A DNA stretch of 64,000 nucleotides. It comes from an uncultured Christensenella sp. (GTDB lineage Bacteria; Bacillota; Clostridia; Christensenellales; Borkfalkiaceae). Location: NCBI GenBank assembly GCA_910583545.1, contig CAJTXM010000001.1, positions 1 through 64,000 of the forward strand. Direction: 5' to 3'. The notes under the pieces were generated by a model. That model made no database searches. It saw only the letters and a list, made by a program, of their open reading frames with translations, and had not been told where the DNA came from. This document shows, in pieces, positions 6,854-15,833 of this stretch. Position numbers and translations under genes: made by a program. Position 1 is the first letter of the stretch. The number at the start of each line of letters is the position of its first letter.

Positions 6854-8665
6854 ATGGCTACGCTTAATGAATGCATTGGTCACTATAAAAATGCAAGAAA
6901 AGCAGTAAAAGAAGGTAAGGCAATAGTGGCAGCTAATGAATTGTATGATTTTTTACAAATTGTTGCATATGCCGCCCAAGATGCTGCACCTTTTGATAAG
7001 GAGATTTTTACTCACGTATTCAATAGCTATCTGCCGATATACCACGAATTAAAGACGAGAGGAATAACTGAAAGTGTCAATAATGCACTTTGTATATCAA
7101 TTTCGGAAGTGTTTAAAATTAACGATGACCGATTACCTCCTATAATACCAGCTGATAAAAGAATAAACGATGAATCAATAGTTGTTCCACCTGTTGTTGA
7201 GGATGACCATACGGACGAGGAAGAAGTGGCTGACAAGCATAGTGACACTACCATAAGTGATATTCCTCCTGTTGTAATCCCGACAGATGTAGCAGAATCT
7301 GATAAAGCAACAAAACGCGACGATAGTATTGCAGTCAACAAACATATAAAAAAGAGTGGTCTTAGACCCGAAACATTTGAGGATTTTATAGGTCAAAAGC
7401 AAGCAGTAAGTCGCCTTAAAACTGCCATTGCTGTTGCAAAAATGGATGGAAAACACTGCATAGCAGACAAGGGCGGTATATTATTTAAAGGAACGACAGG
7501 TTTGGGGAAAACTACCCTAATGCGGATTGTTGCAAATGAACTTGGTGTCGAGTTTAAAGAATTCAATACCGCAACATTGCAAGCAAGCACGAAATCTCAA
7601 AGTAGTTTTGAGGATTTTATAGAAAATATTGCCAAAAAGAATGTTCCAGTAGTAATAGGCATGGATGAAATACATATGATTCCGTCAGCCCAAGAAACGA
7701 TGTTGCTTACCTTATTGGAAGATAGAGTTTATAAAAAAATCGGCAACGGAGAAGATATTGTTTTAAAAATGCCAGAGTTTACCTTTATCGGTGCAACTAC
7801 TGATGCAGATAAACTTTCATCTGCACATAGGGGGAGATATCAAAAGGGGCTCGTTTTGGAACTTGTCGATTATACTCCAGAGGAATGGAGAGAGATAGTT
7901 ATACAAAAATTTAGCGTGTATGGTCTACAAGTAACAGAAGGTGCTGTAAAAGAAGTTGTGGGACGCAGTCGTTCTTCTGTTCGGGATGTCGAGGGTTATG
8001 TTGAACATATTTATCAAAAGGCACGTATCGCCCATATTACGCAACTTGATGAAGAAATTATTAAGAAACACTTTGCGGATGAAGGAATTGAACCCAATGG
8101 TTTATATTCCGTAGACATGAAGATTTTGGAAGCTCTTGAAGATGCTCGTGATTATACTCTTAGTGAAGAAAATCTTTGTAGTAAAGTAAACATTGGTATT
8201 GGAAGTTTTCGAGAAGAGCGCAAGCCGTTTTTGGTTAGACTTGGGTACATTGAATCGTATAGTAAAGGCCAAAAACTTACATCTAAAGCATTGGAGTTTT
8301 TAAGGACGAGAAAAAATCCGCAAGTGGAAGGCAATATTAAAAGCCCTAAGGAAGAATTGATATCCAAAAATGACACGTTAGATATTCATAACGATACCAC
8401 AACGCAGTCTGCAGAACAAATGCGGTCGAGTTTAGTTTCCGAAGTTTCAGTTGAAGATGTTTTGAAGTTACTGACTGGAAAATTTACAAAAATGACGGTT
8501 GAAAAGGACATTCTGTGTGAAGAACTTCACATCGATATGGCTAAGTTAAATATATTAATTGAGCAGTTACATAGTGATCGCTTAGTTAATATTAAACCTT
8601 TAGGGATAATCGCAACCATAGATGCGTACAAAAAACTCAATATTCCTTTTGATCCTTTGGAATAA
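6854..8665 (+). CDS. RuvB-like AAA+ ATPase with helical N-domain
   Basis: A 603-residue protein. Residues 1-100 are helical, possibly MIT/TPR-like as in the preceding gene; then comes an acidic, low-complexity linker (about 105-165) and a RuvB-type AAA+ core: RPETFEDFIGQ, Walker A GTTGLGKTT near 213, GMDEIHMI Walker B near 266, FIGATT sensor 1 and HRGRY arginine finger. A RuvB-like winged helix follows (RKPFLVRLGYIE), then a second variable region. RuvB moves Holliday junctions; here no ruvA is present and the context is membrane and cytoskeletal, so a repurposed motor acting on protein or DNA is more likely. The gene lies 21 bases after its neighbour. Confidence 0.75.
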   Translation: MATLNECIGHYKNARKAVKEGKAIVAANELYDFLQIVAYAAQDAAPFDKEIFTHVFNSYLPIYHELKTRGITESVNNALCISISEVFKINDDRLPPIIPADKRINDESIVVPPVVEDDHTDEEEVADKHSDTTISDIPPVVIPTDVAESDKATKRDDSIAVNKHIKKSGLRPETFEDFIGQKQAVSRLKTAIAVAKMDGKHCIADKGGILFKGTTGLGKTTLMRIVANELGVEFKEFNTATLQASTKSQSSFEDFIENIAKKNVPVVIGMDEIHMIPSAQETMLLTLLEDRVYKKIGNGEDIVLKMPEFTFIGATTDADKLSSAHRGRYQKGLVLELVDYTPEEWREIVIQKFSVYGLQVTEGAVKEVVGRSRSSVRDVEGYVEHIYQKARIAHITQLDEEIIKKHFADEGIEPNGLYSVDMKILEALEDARDYTLSEENLCSKVNIGIGSFREERKPFLVRLGYIESYSKGQKLTSKALEFLRTRKNPQVEGNIKSPKEELISKNDTLDIHNDTTTQSAEQMRSSLVSEVSVEDVLKLLTGKFTKMTVEKDILCEELHIDMAKLNILIEQLHSDRLVNIKPLGIIATIDAYKKLNIPFDPLE

Positions 8666-8671
8666 CAATTT

Positions 8672-9313
8672 ATGAGAAATTTAAACGATACTCTTAACGA
8701 AATAACCAAGGCATTCAAGCAACTTAATGAATACCTATTTGGAAATGCACTTCCTGAGCCAGTTTTGGTAATACAATCTCGTAAGGCTGGCGCACGCAAT
8801 GCGATGGGCTGGTTTACTTTGGGTAAGAACTGGACGGATAGAGAAACGGGGAAAAGTTATCATGAAATAACGGTTTGTTCAGAAACCCTGAATAAACCTA
8901 TGGTAACTGTGTTGGAAGTTCTTGTTCATGAGATGGTACATTTGGAAAACAAAATAAAGGGTATTGTAGATTGCTCGGCTGGACAGTATCATAATAAAAA
9001 ATTTAAAGAGGCGGCAGAAAGAGCGCTTCTTATATGCAAAGCCTCTCGGAAATATGGGTACGGATTAACAGAGCCTTCCGAGAGGCTTTTGAAACTTTTT
9101 GATGTACTGTCAATTGATGAGTCTGCATTTAATCTTGCTAGCACGGACAATAGTGTAGAGGAAAGGAAAAAATACATAATGTTTACATATGTATGCGATG
9201 GTTGTGGAATTAAATTTAAAACCAAGGCTAATCTCGCTCCAAATACACAATGTGGAAATTGTGGCGGATTGATTAACAAATATAAAATAGAGGAAGGCGA
9301 AACCGATGAGTAA
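8672..9313 (+). CDS. SprT-like zinc metalloprotease
   Basis: A 213-residue protein. HEMVHLEN near residue 86 is the HExxH zinc site, with a third ligand likely in the YHNKKF segment ~25 residues on, as in SprT/Spartan-type proteases. The C-terminus has a zinc ribbon (CDGCG ... CGNCGG), also usual in SprT proteins. Eukaryotic Spartan digests protein-DNA crosslinks. In this operon it may instead process an operon partner, which is speculation. The gene starts 6 bases after the RuvB-like gene and overlaps the next by 8 bases, implying coupled translation. Confidence 0.8.
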   Translation: MRNLNDTLNEITKAFKQLNEYLFGNALPEPVLVIQSRKAGARNAMGWFTLGKNWTDRETGKSYHEITVCSETLNKPMVTVLEVLVHEMVHLENKIKGIVDCSAGQYHNKKFKEAAERALLICKASRKYGYGLTEPSERLLKLFDVLSIDESAFNLASTDNSVEERKKYIMFTYVCDGCGIKFKTKANLAPNTQCGNCGGLINKYKIEEGETDE

Positions 9314-12300
9314 ATGTCCCTTTTGTGATTTCGATATATCAAAATTAGAAATATTAAAAAATGGGATATACTGCCCCCGTTGTAAAAATCAAATTGTAAG
9401 CACACAAAGTGCTGTTCCCTATATTTTTGGATATAATTCTGCAGAGTATAGCGCTTTAAAGAGTAAATATAAAAACATTATGGAAGGGGTCTTTAACGAT
9501 TCCTTTATTAAACGTATCATTATTACCGATGAACGCACTAAAGCATTTAATCAAGCAATTACTTGGGCGGAGAAATTGGTAGAATGGCATACATATTTTG
9601 ATGAAAACGGTTGCGCTATTATTGACAGACAACAACGCAATGAAGAGCATTACGAATTTACAGAAAACAAGGTTTATGTAATTCAAGAATACCAAAAAAG
9701 TTCTATTGATTTAAATACTTTTCAAATTGAAGCCATAAATGACATTCTGGATGAGATAAATAACGGTTGGGGAGTAAGAGCACTTAACGTTAAAGCGGGT
9801 TGCGAAATATATGATAGAACTTTACACAAAAGAAAATTAAACAAACGATATTTACGCACGGCCCAAAAATGTTCTCAAAATGAATTCTTTGTTTTCATTT
9901 CTGCCGTTATGAAAAAAAGAGATAGAAATGGCTATGCAACAAACGAATATACATTTGACAGTAAAGTTGCCCAAGAGCTGAAGAACCAATTATTTCAGAA
10001 AGGGTTAGGCGCATTTTGGTGGCAGGGGGATCCTATGGTAGATGGTTGGTCTGAGCCACATAAAGATAATTGGCAGCCCTCTGCGCAGATAGCCACAGGA
10101 CTTGCATTATCCTCTATTTTTATTGGGTTGGCCTATGATGTTACATCAATTAGTACGGATGGAATCCATTACGATTGCTTATTAAAGGATAACAAAAGTT
10201 ATTCCAAAAGCCTGCGTTATGAATTTGATACGTTTAAGAGTTTGGTTAATAACCAAGGTAAAAAGTTTTTAGATGGATTAAGGCGTTGGAAGATCCCGAA
10301 AAAAAGGGTATTTCATTTGGTGTCGAAAGCAATGCCAGCATCGGATAATTATAACGAGTATGGTGATTTGTTTACTAATGGAAATCATATAATTGTTATA
10401 AATCAAAATCATGCTGATGAAGAAACGCAGATAATTTTAACGGTAAAAGAAATCCTCGGTAATATATATAAAATATTAGATGAATCATTTAACCAAAAAT
10501 TAAGAAAGCTTGAGCAAGAATCTGCAAATAAACGCGGTGAGCAGAGTTTTAAAGAATGGTTTACGACAATAGAGAATACTTTATCTTCTACGATTTGCAG
10601 TGAAAATGTTGAAGATATTTTTCTTACTGATCACGCAGTACCTGCCGATTTTTTCTTTCGGTATTCAGTTATTGATAAGTTTACTGGGGAGTCTGTTGCT
10701 TTAGGAGATAGCATTTCAGCAACAAGCAATACGGATGCGAAAGATTGGTACAAGAGTGATAAAAAAATACTTTTCTTTTTAGAACAGTATTATTTGGGAA
10801 AAAAGCGCAAATTTAGATTAAACATGGTGGTTCGTGATTGGAATCAAGCGTTTATGTCAGACGTCACATTGCGGGCTGAAGCAATAGGGGTAAAGCAAAA
10901 AAATCAACCTAATTCTAATATTTTTACAGATCCGTTAATGGAATTGTCAAAATATTCAAAGTTTAGGATTAGTGGAGATAGCGAACCATATACGCAAAAT
11001 TCAAGATATACACACGAGCATGACGATGTAGTTACTGGTCGTTGCTGTGCTGTATTATTTAATGATATTGACGACATATTAGCGAAAGGGCAAACGCAAG
11101 GCGAAATTACATTTTTTGATAAAAGAGACCAAGTTCCAGGTGAGGAAGAAAAGACCTATGAATTCGCAATTATCTTGCGCAAACGCGAAGCGATTGAATA
11201 CGAAATAAAGGATACTGCAGAAGGGGTACTATTTGAATTCAAAAAGCCTCTACCCTCTGCTTTGTCAATAAACGACATACATATTTTTACGGATAAAAAT
11301 GGATATATCCCGTGCTTAATAGATGGGCGGCAAGAATGTAAAAATGCTCAAAGCAAATTATCGAAAGATAGAAGAAAGATAACGACTGCGTTAACCAGAG
11401 ACAAAACATATAGGCTTATGCTGAGTGACAATCCTAATTTCTATCTATCGTTTCAGGTTTCTAACACTCAAATAGATATGGATGAAAAAAGCAATTCAAA
11501 TGAGGATTTTGCGGTCATTTCCCCATTTATTAGGTGTCCTCTTTGCGCTGATATACTTCGTCATCCAGTTAACAGAAAAGCTAAATGTTCTGCTAAAAAT
11601 GCTGGTTTGACCTGTGATGGGAAGGAAGCTAAACTAACTTTAATAAAAAACAAAGAAAATGCTCACCGCATTGTTTGCGCAGCGAATAGTGCGTTTGGAA
11701 ATATTAATTTGCTTAGTCTTCCTAAATCTTATGAAAAAACAAACAGCCTAATTATACACTTACTTGGTAATAGCGGAGCAGGGAAATCTGTCTTCTTATC
11801 TCGTTTATTTGCTTTTGATCCGCCAGAAGGCAGCGAGGTGGAGAAAACGGCTGTGAAAGCAGAGGTAAGCAACCCCCAAAATACTGAACCAATAAGATAT
11901 GAACAGGTTACTCCATCAATGAGATATCTGCAATGCGTTCCTTTGTTTCGGGAAATGAAATTTGTTCGTCCAGAAGTTTATGACAGTACCGAACAATGTT
12001 TTTCAACAAAGCCGTTTGAGGATAGATTTCTCTCAAAACAGGAGGGTGATCAATTAACCTATACTCAATATTCAGAAAAAAAATATTCGGATTTCATACA
12101 TCGTACTAGAGCTGACGAGCAGACAATGGAAATACCTTTTATGTTTTCTCTGAAAAATCGACACGAACAGATATCATACCTTTCTTTATTTGACATTCCG
12201 GGGGGTAATATTATTCCTGCAATTAAAAACGATAGTGGTCATGAAAAAGAAAACAGGGCAATTATGAATGCGGAGGCACTAATTTTGCTCTGTAATGGTG

Positions 12301-12764
12301 CTGGAGATGAGAACGCAAGAAATAATATTTCAGAGGCATATAACCAGTTAAAAGAATATATTAAAGCAGTTAAATTTAAAGGAAAAATACCTGTTTGCTT
12401 AGCAATTGTTTTATGTAAATTTGACTTGTTTGAAATGAAATTTGCTAGTGGCAGTGCCGTTAAATCGCTTGCGCCAACCGACGAATTAAAGTACTATCAG
12501 AATTCAAAATATGAGAAATATATAAATTTATGTTCCGAGGAAATAAAGAGTTATTTGCTTAGCGTAAGTAATCCTAATGATAATATAGTAAATATGGCAA
12601 ATGAGAATTTCATTGATGTTAAGTATTTTGCGGTATCTTCATCTGGGAACAGATTTTCTCTTGATGTTCAAAATCAAAAAACATATTTACGTTTCGTGGC
12701 AGCCCCTCGCGGGTTAGAACATGTAATAGCGTGGATCACAAGTCGTACCAATATTGTACTTTAA
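9306..12764 (+). CDS. Large zinc-ribbon P-loop GTPase-like protein
   Basis: An 1152-residue protein. It opens with a CPFC...CPRC zinc ribbon, and has a second cysteine cluster (CPLCADIL, residues ~744-770) directly before a C-terminal P-loop domain: LLGNSGAGKS Walker A near 821-828, a LFDIPGGN segment in the place of G3, and CKFDLF in the place of the NKxD base-recognition motif. The large middle has no motif I know. It resembles the multidomain GTPases of bacterial conflict systems that travel with a membrane-bound partner, and the next gene fits that. Nucleotide preference (GTP) is inferred; Walker A is seen. Confidence 0.65.
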   Translation: MSKCPFCDFDISKLEILKNGIYCPRCKNQIVSTQSAVPYIFGYNSAEYSALKSKYKNIMEGVFNDSFIKRIIITDERTKAFNQAITWAEKLVEWHTYFDENGCAIIDRQQRNEEHYEFTENKVYVIQEYQKSSIDLNTFQIEAINDILDEINNGWGVRALNVKAGCEIYDRTLHKRKLNKRYLRTAQKCSQNEFFVFISAVMKKRDRNGYATNEYTFDSKVAQELKNQLFQKGLGAFWWQGDPMVDGWSEPHKDNWQPSAQIATGLALSSIFIGLAYDVTSISTDGIHYDCLLKDNKSYSKSLRYEFDTFKSLVNNQGKKFLDGLRRWKIPKKRVFHLVSKAMPASDNYNEYGDLFTNGNHIIVINQNHADEETQIILTVKEILGNIYKILDESFNQKLRKLEQESANKRGEQSFKEWFTTIENTLSSTICSENVEDIFLTDHAVPADFFFRYSVIDKFTGESVALGDSISATSNTDAKDWYKSDKKILFFLEQYYLGKKRKFRLNMVVRDWNQAFMSDVTLRAEAIGVKQKNQPNSNIFTDPLMELSKYSKFRISGDSEPYTQNSRYTHEHDDVVTGRCCAVLFNDIDDILAKGQTQGEITFFDKRDQVPGEEEKTYEFAIILRKREAIEYEIKDTAEGVLFEFKKPLPSALSINDIHIFTDKNGYIPCLIDGRQECKNAQSKLSKDRRKITTALTRDKTYRLMLSDNPNFYLSFQVSNTQIDMDEKSNSNEDFAVISPFIRCPLCADILRHPVNRKAKCSAKNAGLTCDGKEAKLTLIKNKENAHRIVCAANSAFGNINLLSLPKSYEKTNSLIIHLLGNSGAGKSVFLSRLFAFDPPEGSEVEKTAVKAEVSNPQNTEPIRYEQVTPSMRYLQCVPLFREMKFVRPEVYDSTEQCFSTKPFEDRFLSKQEGDQLTYTQYSEKKYSDFIHRTRADEQTMEIPFMFSLKNRHEQISYLSLFDIPGGNIIPAIKNDSGHEKENRAIMNAEALILLCNGAGDENARNNISEAYNQLKEYIKAVKFKGKIPVCLAIVLCKFDLFEMKFASGSAVKSLAPTDELKYYQNSKYEKYINLCSEEIKSYLLSVSNPNDNIVNMANENFIDVKYFAVSSSGNRFSLDVQNQKTYLRFVAAPRGLEHVIAWITSRTNIVL

Positions 12765-12774
12765 AGAGGCTCAT

Positions 12775-14688
12775 ATGAAAAAATATGGAATAGAAAGTTT
12801 TATTTATATTCCCATTAATAATGAGAATTTTTGGTGTGGACTCGATAAAAGTGGAGTACTACGAATTATTAAGTCTGATGAAGATCTCGGGTATAAAGCT
12901 ATCGTAACGCAACTAAAAGAACATAAGCAACAATTTATGAATTATGCACTTAACCATGATACTGGTTTTGCATATGATGCGCCGCACAATGCTTTTATAT
13001 TCACAGATTGGACAACGACAATAAATGGTAAGACGGGATTAATATTAGTCTCTAAAATAAAAACAGCGTCTGAAGATGCGTATTTCTCTAATTTTATAAG
13101 TTGTGGGTTGCCGATTGATAAGGAAGAGATTGATGAGACAGATGTTCAGCATATTTTGCAATACCAATGGTTGGAACAATCATCAAGTATAGATGATACT
13201 GTTACAGAACAGATATTATTTTTTCTTGACAATCTATTAAACAATGGAAAAGTAATTATTGAAATTGATACCAATAAATTTGATGCTTTAGAAATAATAC
13301 GTCGATGCTTATACATGCTCCCTGAAAAGTATGCGAATGCAGTAAGTTATAACACGAATGCTGGTGAAAAGATTTTAGCGGGATTGCTTGATACAAACGT
13401 AATATATGCAACAAAAGCTAAATGTTCCTCAGCAAAAGAAATAAGTGGCATAATACAGGCATCAACAATACTTAATGTTGAGCAATATGAACCACAGAGT
13501 GGATATTGTAAGCTGTTAAAAGCTCTTGGACGTTCAAAAGCGATAAATGAAGTTTTGGCTTTAAACTCCACTTCCACAGATACTATCAGTTTAGCTGAAT
13601 TAGAAGTAAAAGCAAAACAAGTACTAGTTGAAAAGCAGTACGAAATTGTTGTCAAAAAAGTATCAGCTATTAACCAATCCTGCCATAGCCGTAGCTCAAG
13701 CAACTTTGAAAACTTATTAAGTGAGTTATCCCAAGAAATTACTACTCTGGTAAAACAAAAGGGTGAATGCGTAGCAATTTCGGCACTATCTGATTTGGGC
13801 CACGGGTGGTTTAATACTATAATTAAACAGAAGAAAGAAGACGTGAAATGTTTTTTGTCGACGGTCTTTAATAAAATTACCGACGAGAATTTATTTGCAC
13901 TTTTTTCAAGCATATACAGTTCGAGCGATGAGTTTGTGAAATGTGTAGTTGTTCCTTGGAGCTATTCGAAAATAAAAGGTAAAGAGAGGGCATGCTTTGA
14001 AAATTGGGTGCATAGACTTGATACCTTAAGTAAAAATGATACGTTGAAATATAATAAAGCAAAAGAATTGTGTTGTTCTTTATTTGCCCTTTTTTATACC
14101 GATGTCGTTTCATCTGAAGGTGAAAAAGTCAAAGATTCTATGAATTCTTGGGTATTTGGAGTAGGTAAAGCATTTGGTTATTGCGAAGGAACATTCAGCA
14201 CTTTGAGCAATAATTATGAAAGACACAAATTAAATTATGCGAAGCAGCAAAGCTACTTGAGAAATTTTGCAATTGAGAAAAAGGGGAAGAGGAGTACAAG
14301 AAACAAACAAAGACACAACGAAAAAAACGACAGGGTTGAATTTGACGCAGGTTTTAATTTACCTTTAATGGCTTGTATCTGTTTGCCAGCGGTATTCGTA
14401 AGTATTGTTACCTTTTTGCTTCTATACTTTTGGGCAATTGATTTAGAACAGATATATATATCATTGCACATAGTTCCTCTTAGTACATTGTGGGGTGCGT
14501 TATTCATCTCGCTCGCAATAGGATTGATTTGTGTAGTTTTGGGATTGGTTATTAGAATTATTCATGAAAACATTTCGTCCAATCCTCCACCCAAAGTTGT
14601 TTGGCTTAGAGTTTTGATAACCGAATTAGTTTTTTCTTTGACAATTTGTTTATTGTTATTAACAGTGAACATATTAATTATCATCTAA
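12775..14688 (+). CDS. GTPase-associated membrane protein (GAP1-like)
   Basis: About 637 residues from the ATG at 12775; an upstream in-frame TTG has no ribosome site. The N-terminal part (FIYIPINNENFWCG, then LPEKYANAVSYNT near 185-200) resembles the N-terminal and middle domains I associate with 'GTPase-associated protein 1' families, which sit beside double-GTPase proteins. That is recalled similarity, not a search. The C-terminal ~110 residues contain three hydrophobic, probably membrane-spanning helices. It could anchor the preceding GTPase at the membrane. It lies 10 bases after that gene. Confidence 0.55.
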   Translation: MKKYGIESFIYIPINNENFWCGLDKSGVLRIIKSDEDLGYKAIVTQLKEHKQQFMNYALNHDTGFAYDAPHNAFIFTDWTTTINGKTGLILVSKIKTASEDAYFSNFISCGLPIDKEEIDETDVQHILQYQWLEQSSSIDDTVTEQILFFLDNLLNNGKVIIEIDTNKFDALEIIRRCLYMLPEKYANAVSYNTNAGEKILAGLLDTNVIYATKAKCSSAKEISGIIQASTILNVEQYEPQSGYCKLLKALGRSKAINEVLALNSTSTDTISLAELEVKAKQVLVEKQYEIVVKKVSAINQSCHSRSSSNFENLLSELSQEITTLVKQKGECVAISALSDLGHGWFNTIIKQKKEDVKCFLSTVFNKITDENLFALFSSIYSSSDEFVKCVVVPWSYSKIKGKERACFENWVHRLDTLSKNDTLKYNKAKELCCSLFALFYTDVVSSEGEKVKDSMNSWVFGVGKAFGYCEGTFSTLSNNYERHKLNYAKQQSYLRNFAIEKKGKRSTRNKQRHNEKNDRVEFDAGFNLPLMACICLPAVFVSIVTFLLLYFWAIDLEQIYISLHIVPLSTLWGALFISLAIGLICVVLGLVIRIIHENISSNPPPKVVWLRVLITELVFSLTICLLLLTVNILIII

Positions 14689-14708
14689 CATAAGAAGTCG
14701 GAGGGCTT

Positions 14709-15833
14709 ATGTGCAAAAGAAACACAGAGCAAGGGAAACCTTACAAAAGATATCGTTATAAGTGGGATAGCAAAGCATTTAAAGCTATTATATGCATTCT
14801 TTCCATTGTTTTACTTTTGCTGGGCGCATATGGTGCGTGGATTTTGTCTAAAACTCTACGTCTGTCTTATGACAGAACCGATGCGGTAAGTAATGCAAAA
14901 CAGCTTATTAGCCAAATAGAATATGGGTCACGTACAGGAGAGAAACTCAATATAATTCTTAAAAACGATATTGAGTTAGATCAACCTGATGTTGATACTT
15001 TACTCAATATTCCCAATAGAGAAGGGGGTAAAGGAGCATGGCTCTATGGTAAGCTGGATGGACAATATAATAAAATTTATTTTAAACAAAACGTTATTTT
15101 AAAAGCGCCATTATTCAATTGCATCGCAAAAGATGCTGTAATTTGTAATTTAACCATTGACAACTCTTTGCTGTATGCTCAAAGAGCAAATGGCGCACTG
15201 GCCACTTTATCGCATACCAATATGGGTGCTTTGAGTAATATAAGGCTTGATAATTGTACGGTCAATTTAAGTGGCGCAGGCGACAAGAATCTATCTGTTT
15301 CTGGGCTTGTTGTGTACAATTTTGGTAAAATATCATGTTGTGCTGCCAAAATTGATGTTGTATTTTTATCTGACAGCTTGGAAGATAAAAAATATTTTTC
15401 TCAAGACGGGCAAAAAATCAATGTCAGATGGAAAAGTCAATTTGGGGCCATCGCAACGGAATGTGTAGAGGGTGGAATAATAGAGAATATAGTAGTACAA
15501 GTAAAATTCCCGAAAAACTTTGCCCCGATGACATTAGCTCCTTATAGCAACGTTGAAGAGCAGGAAAGAAATCTAATAGTTGGATATGTTGTCGGATATA
15601 GCAAAGATTATAAATCAAGCAGTGAAGATTTAAACGCACGTAAAGGTATATTACGCAATATATTTGTAATGGACTCTCAAAATGCTCAATTTGCTTGCGA
15701 TCGTGCTTTTTTTGAGCAAGGCGATAGTGTGTTTATTGGTGAAAAAATTAAAAATTGGGACGGTTGGGAAAGCAATACAAATATCGATGGGGGTTTCCCT
15801 CAATTTGTGTTTAACAACGGAGAAAACAAATGA
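14709..15833 (+). CDS. Single-pass membrane protein with beta-helix-like outer domain
   Basis: A 374-residue protein. A basic N-terminus (KRYRYKWDSKAFK) is followed by one hydrophobic helix at about 29-48, which suggests a type II anchor with the rest outside. The outer ~320 residues are beta-rich with repeating NLTIDNSLL / NIRLDNCTV turns of the kind found in right-handed beta-helix or GLUG-type surface repeats. No catalytic motif is apparent. It overlaps the following surface-protein gene by 4 bases, so the two are probably made together. Confidence 0.6.
   Translation: MCKRNTEQGKPYKRYRYKWDSKAFKAIICILSIVLLLLGAYGAWILSKTLRLSYDRTDAVSNAKQLISQIEYGSRTGEKLNIILKNDIELDQPDVDTLLNIPNREGGKGAWLYGKLDGQYNKIYFKQNVILKAPLFNCIAKDAVICNLTIDNSLLYAQRANGALATLSHTNMGALSNIRLDNCTVNLSGAGDKNLSVSGLVVYNFGKISCCAAKIDVVFLSDSLEDKKYFSQDGQKINVRWKSQFGAIATECVEGGIIENIVVQVKFPKNFAPMTLAPYSNVEEQERNLIVGYVVGYSKDYKSSSEDLNARKGILRNIFVMDSQNAQFACDRAFFEQGDSVFIGEKIKNWDGWESNTNIDGGFPQFVFNNGENK

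Noticed and set aside
14709..15833. Pectate-lyase or other carbohydrate enzyme call for the beta-helix-like protein
   Set aside because: Only the repeat pattern is seen; no catalytic residues of such enzymes could be identified.
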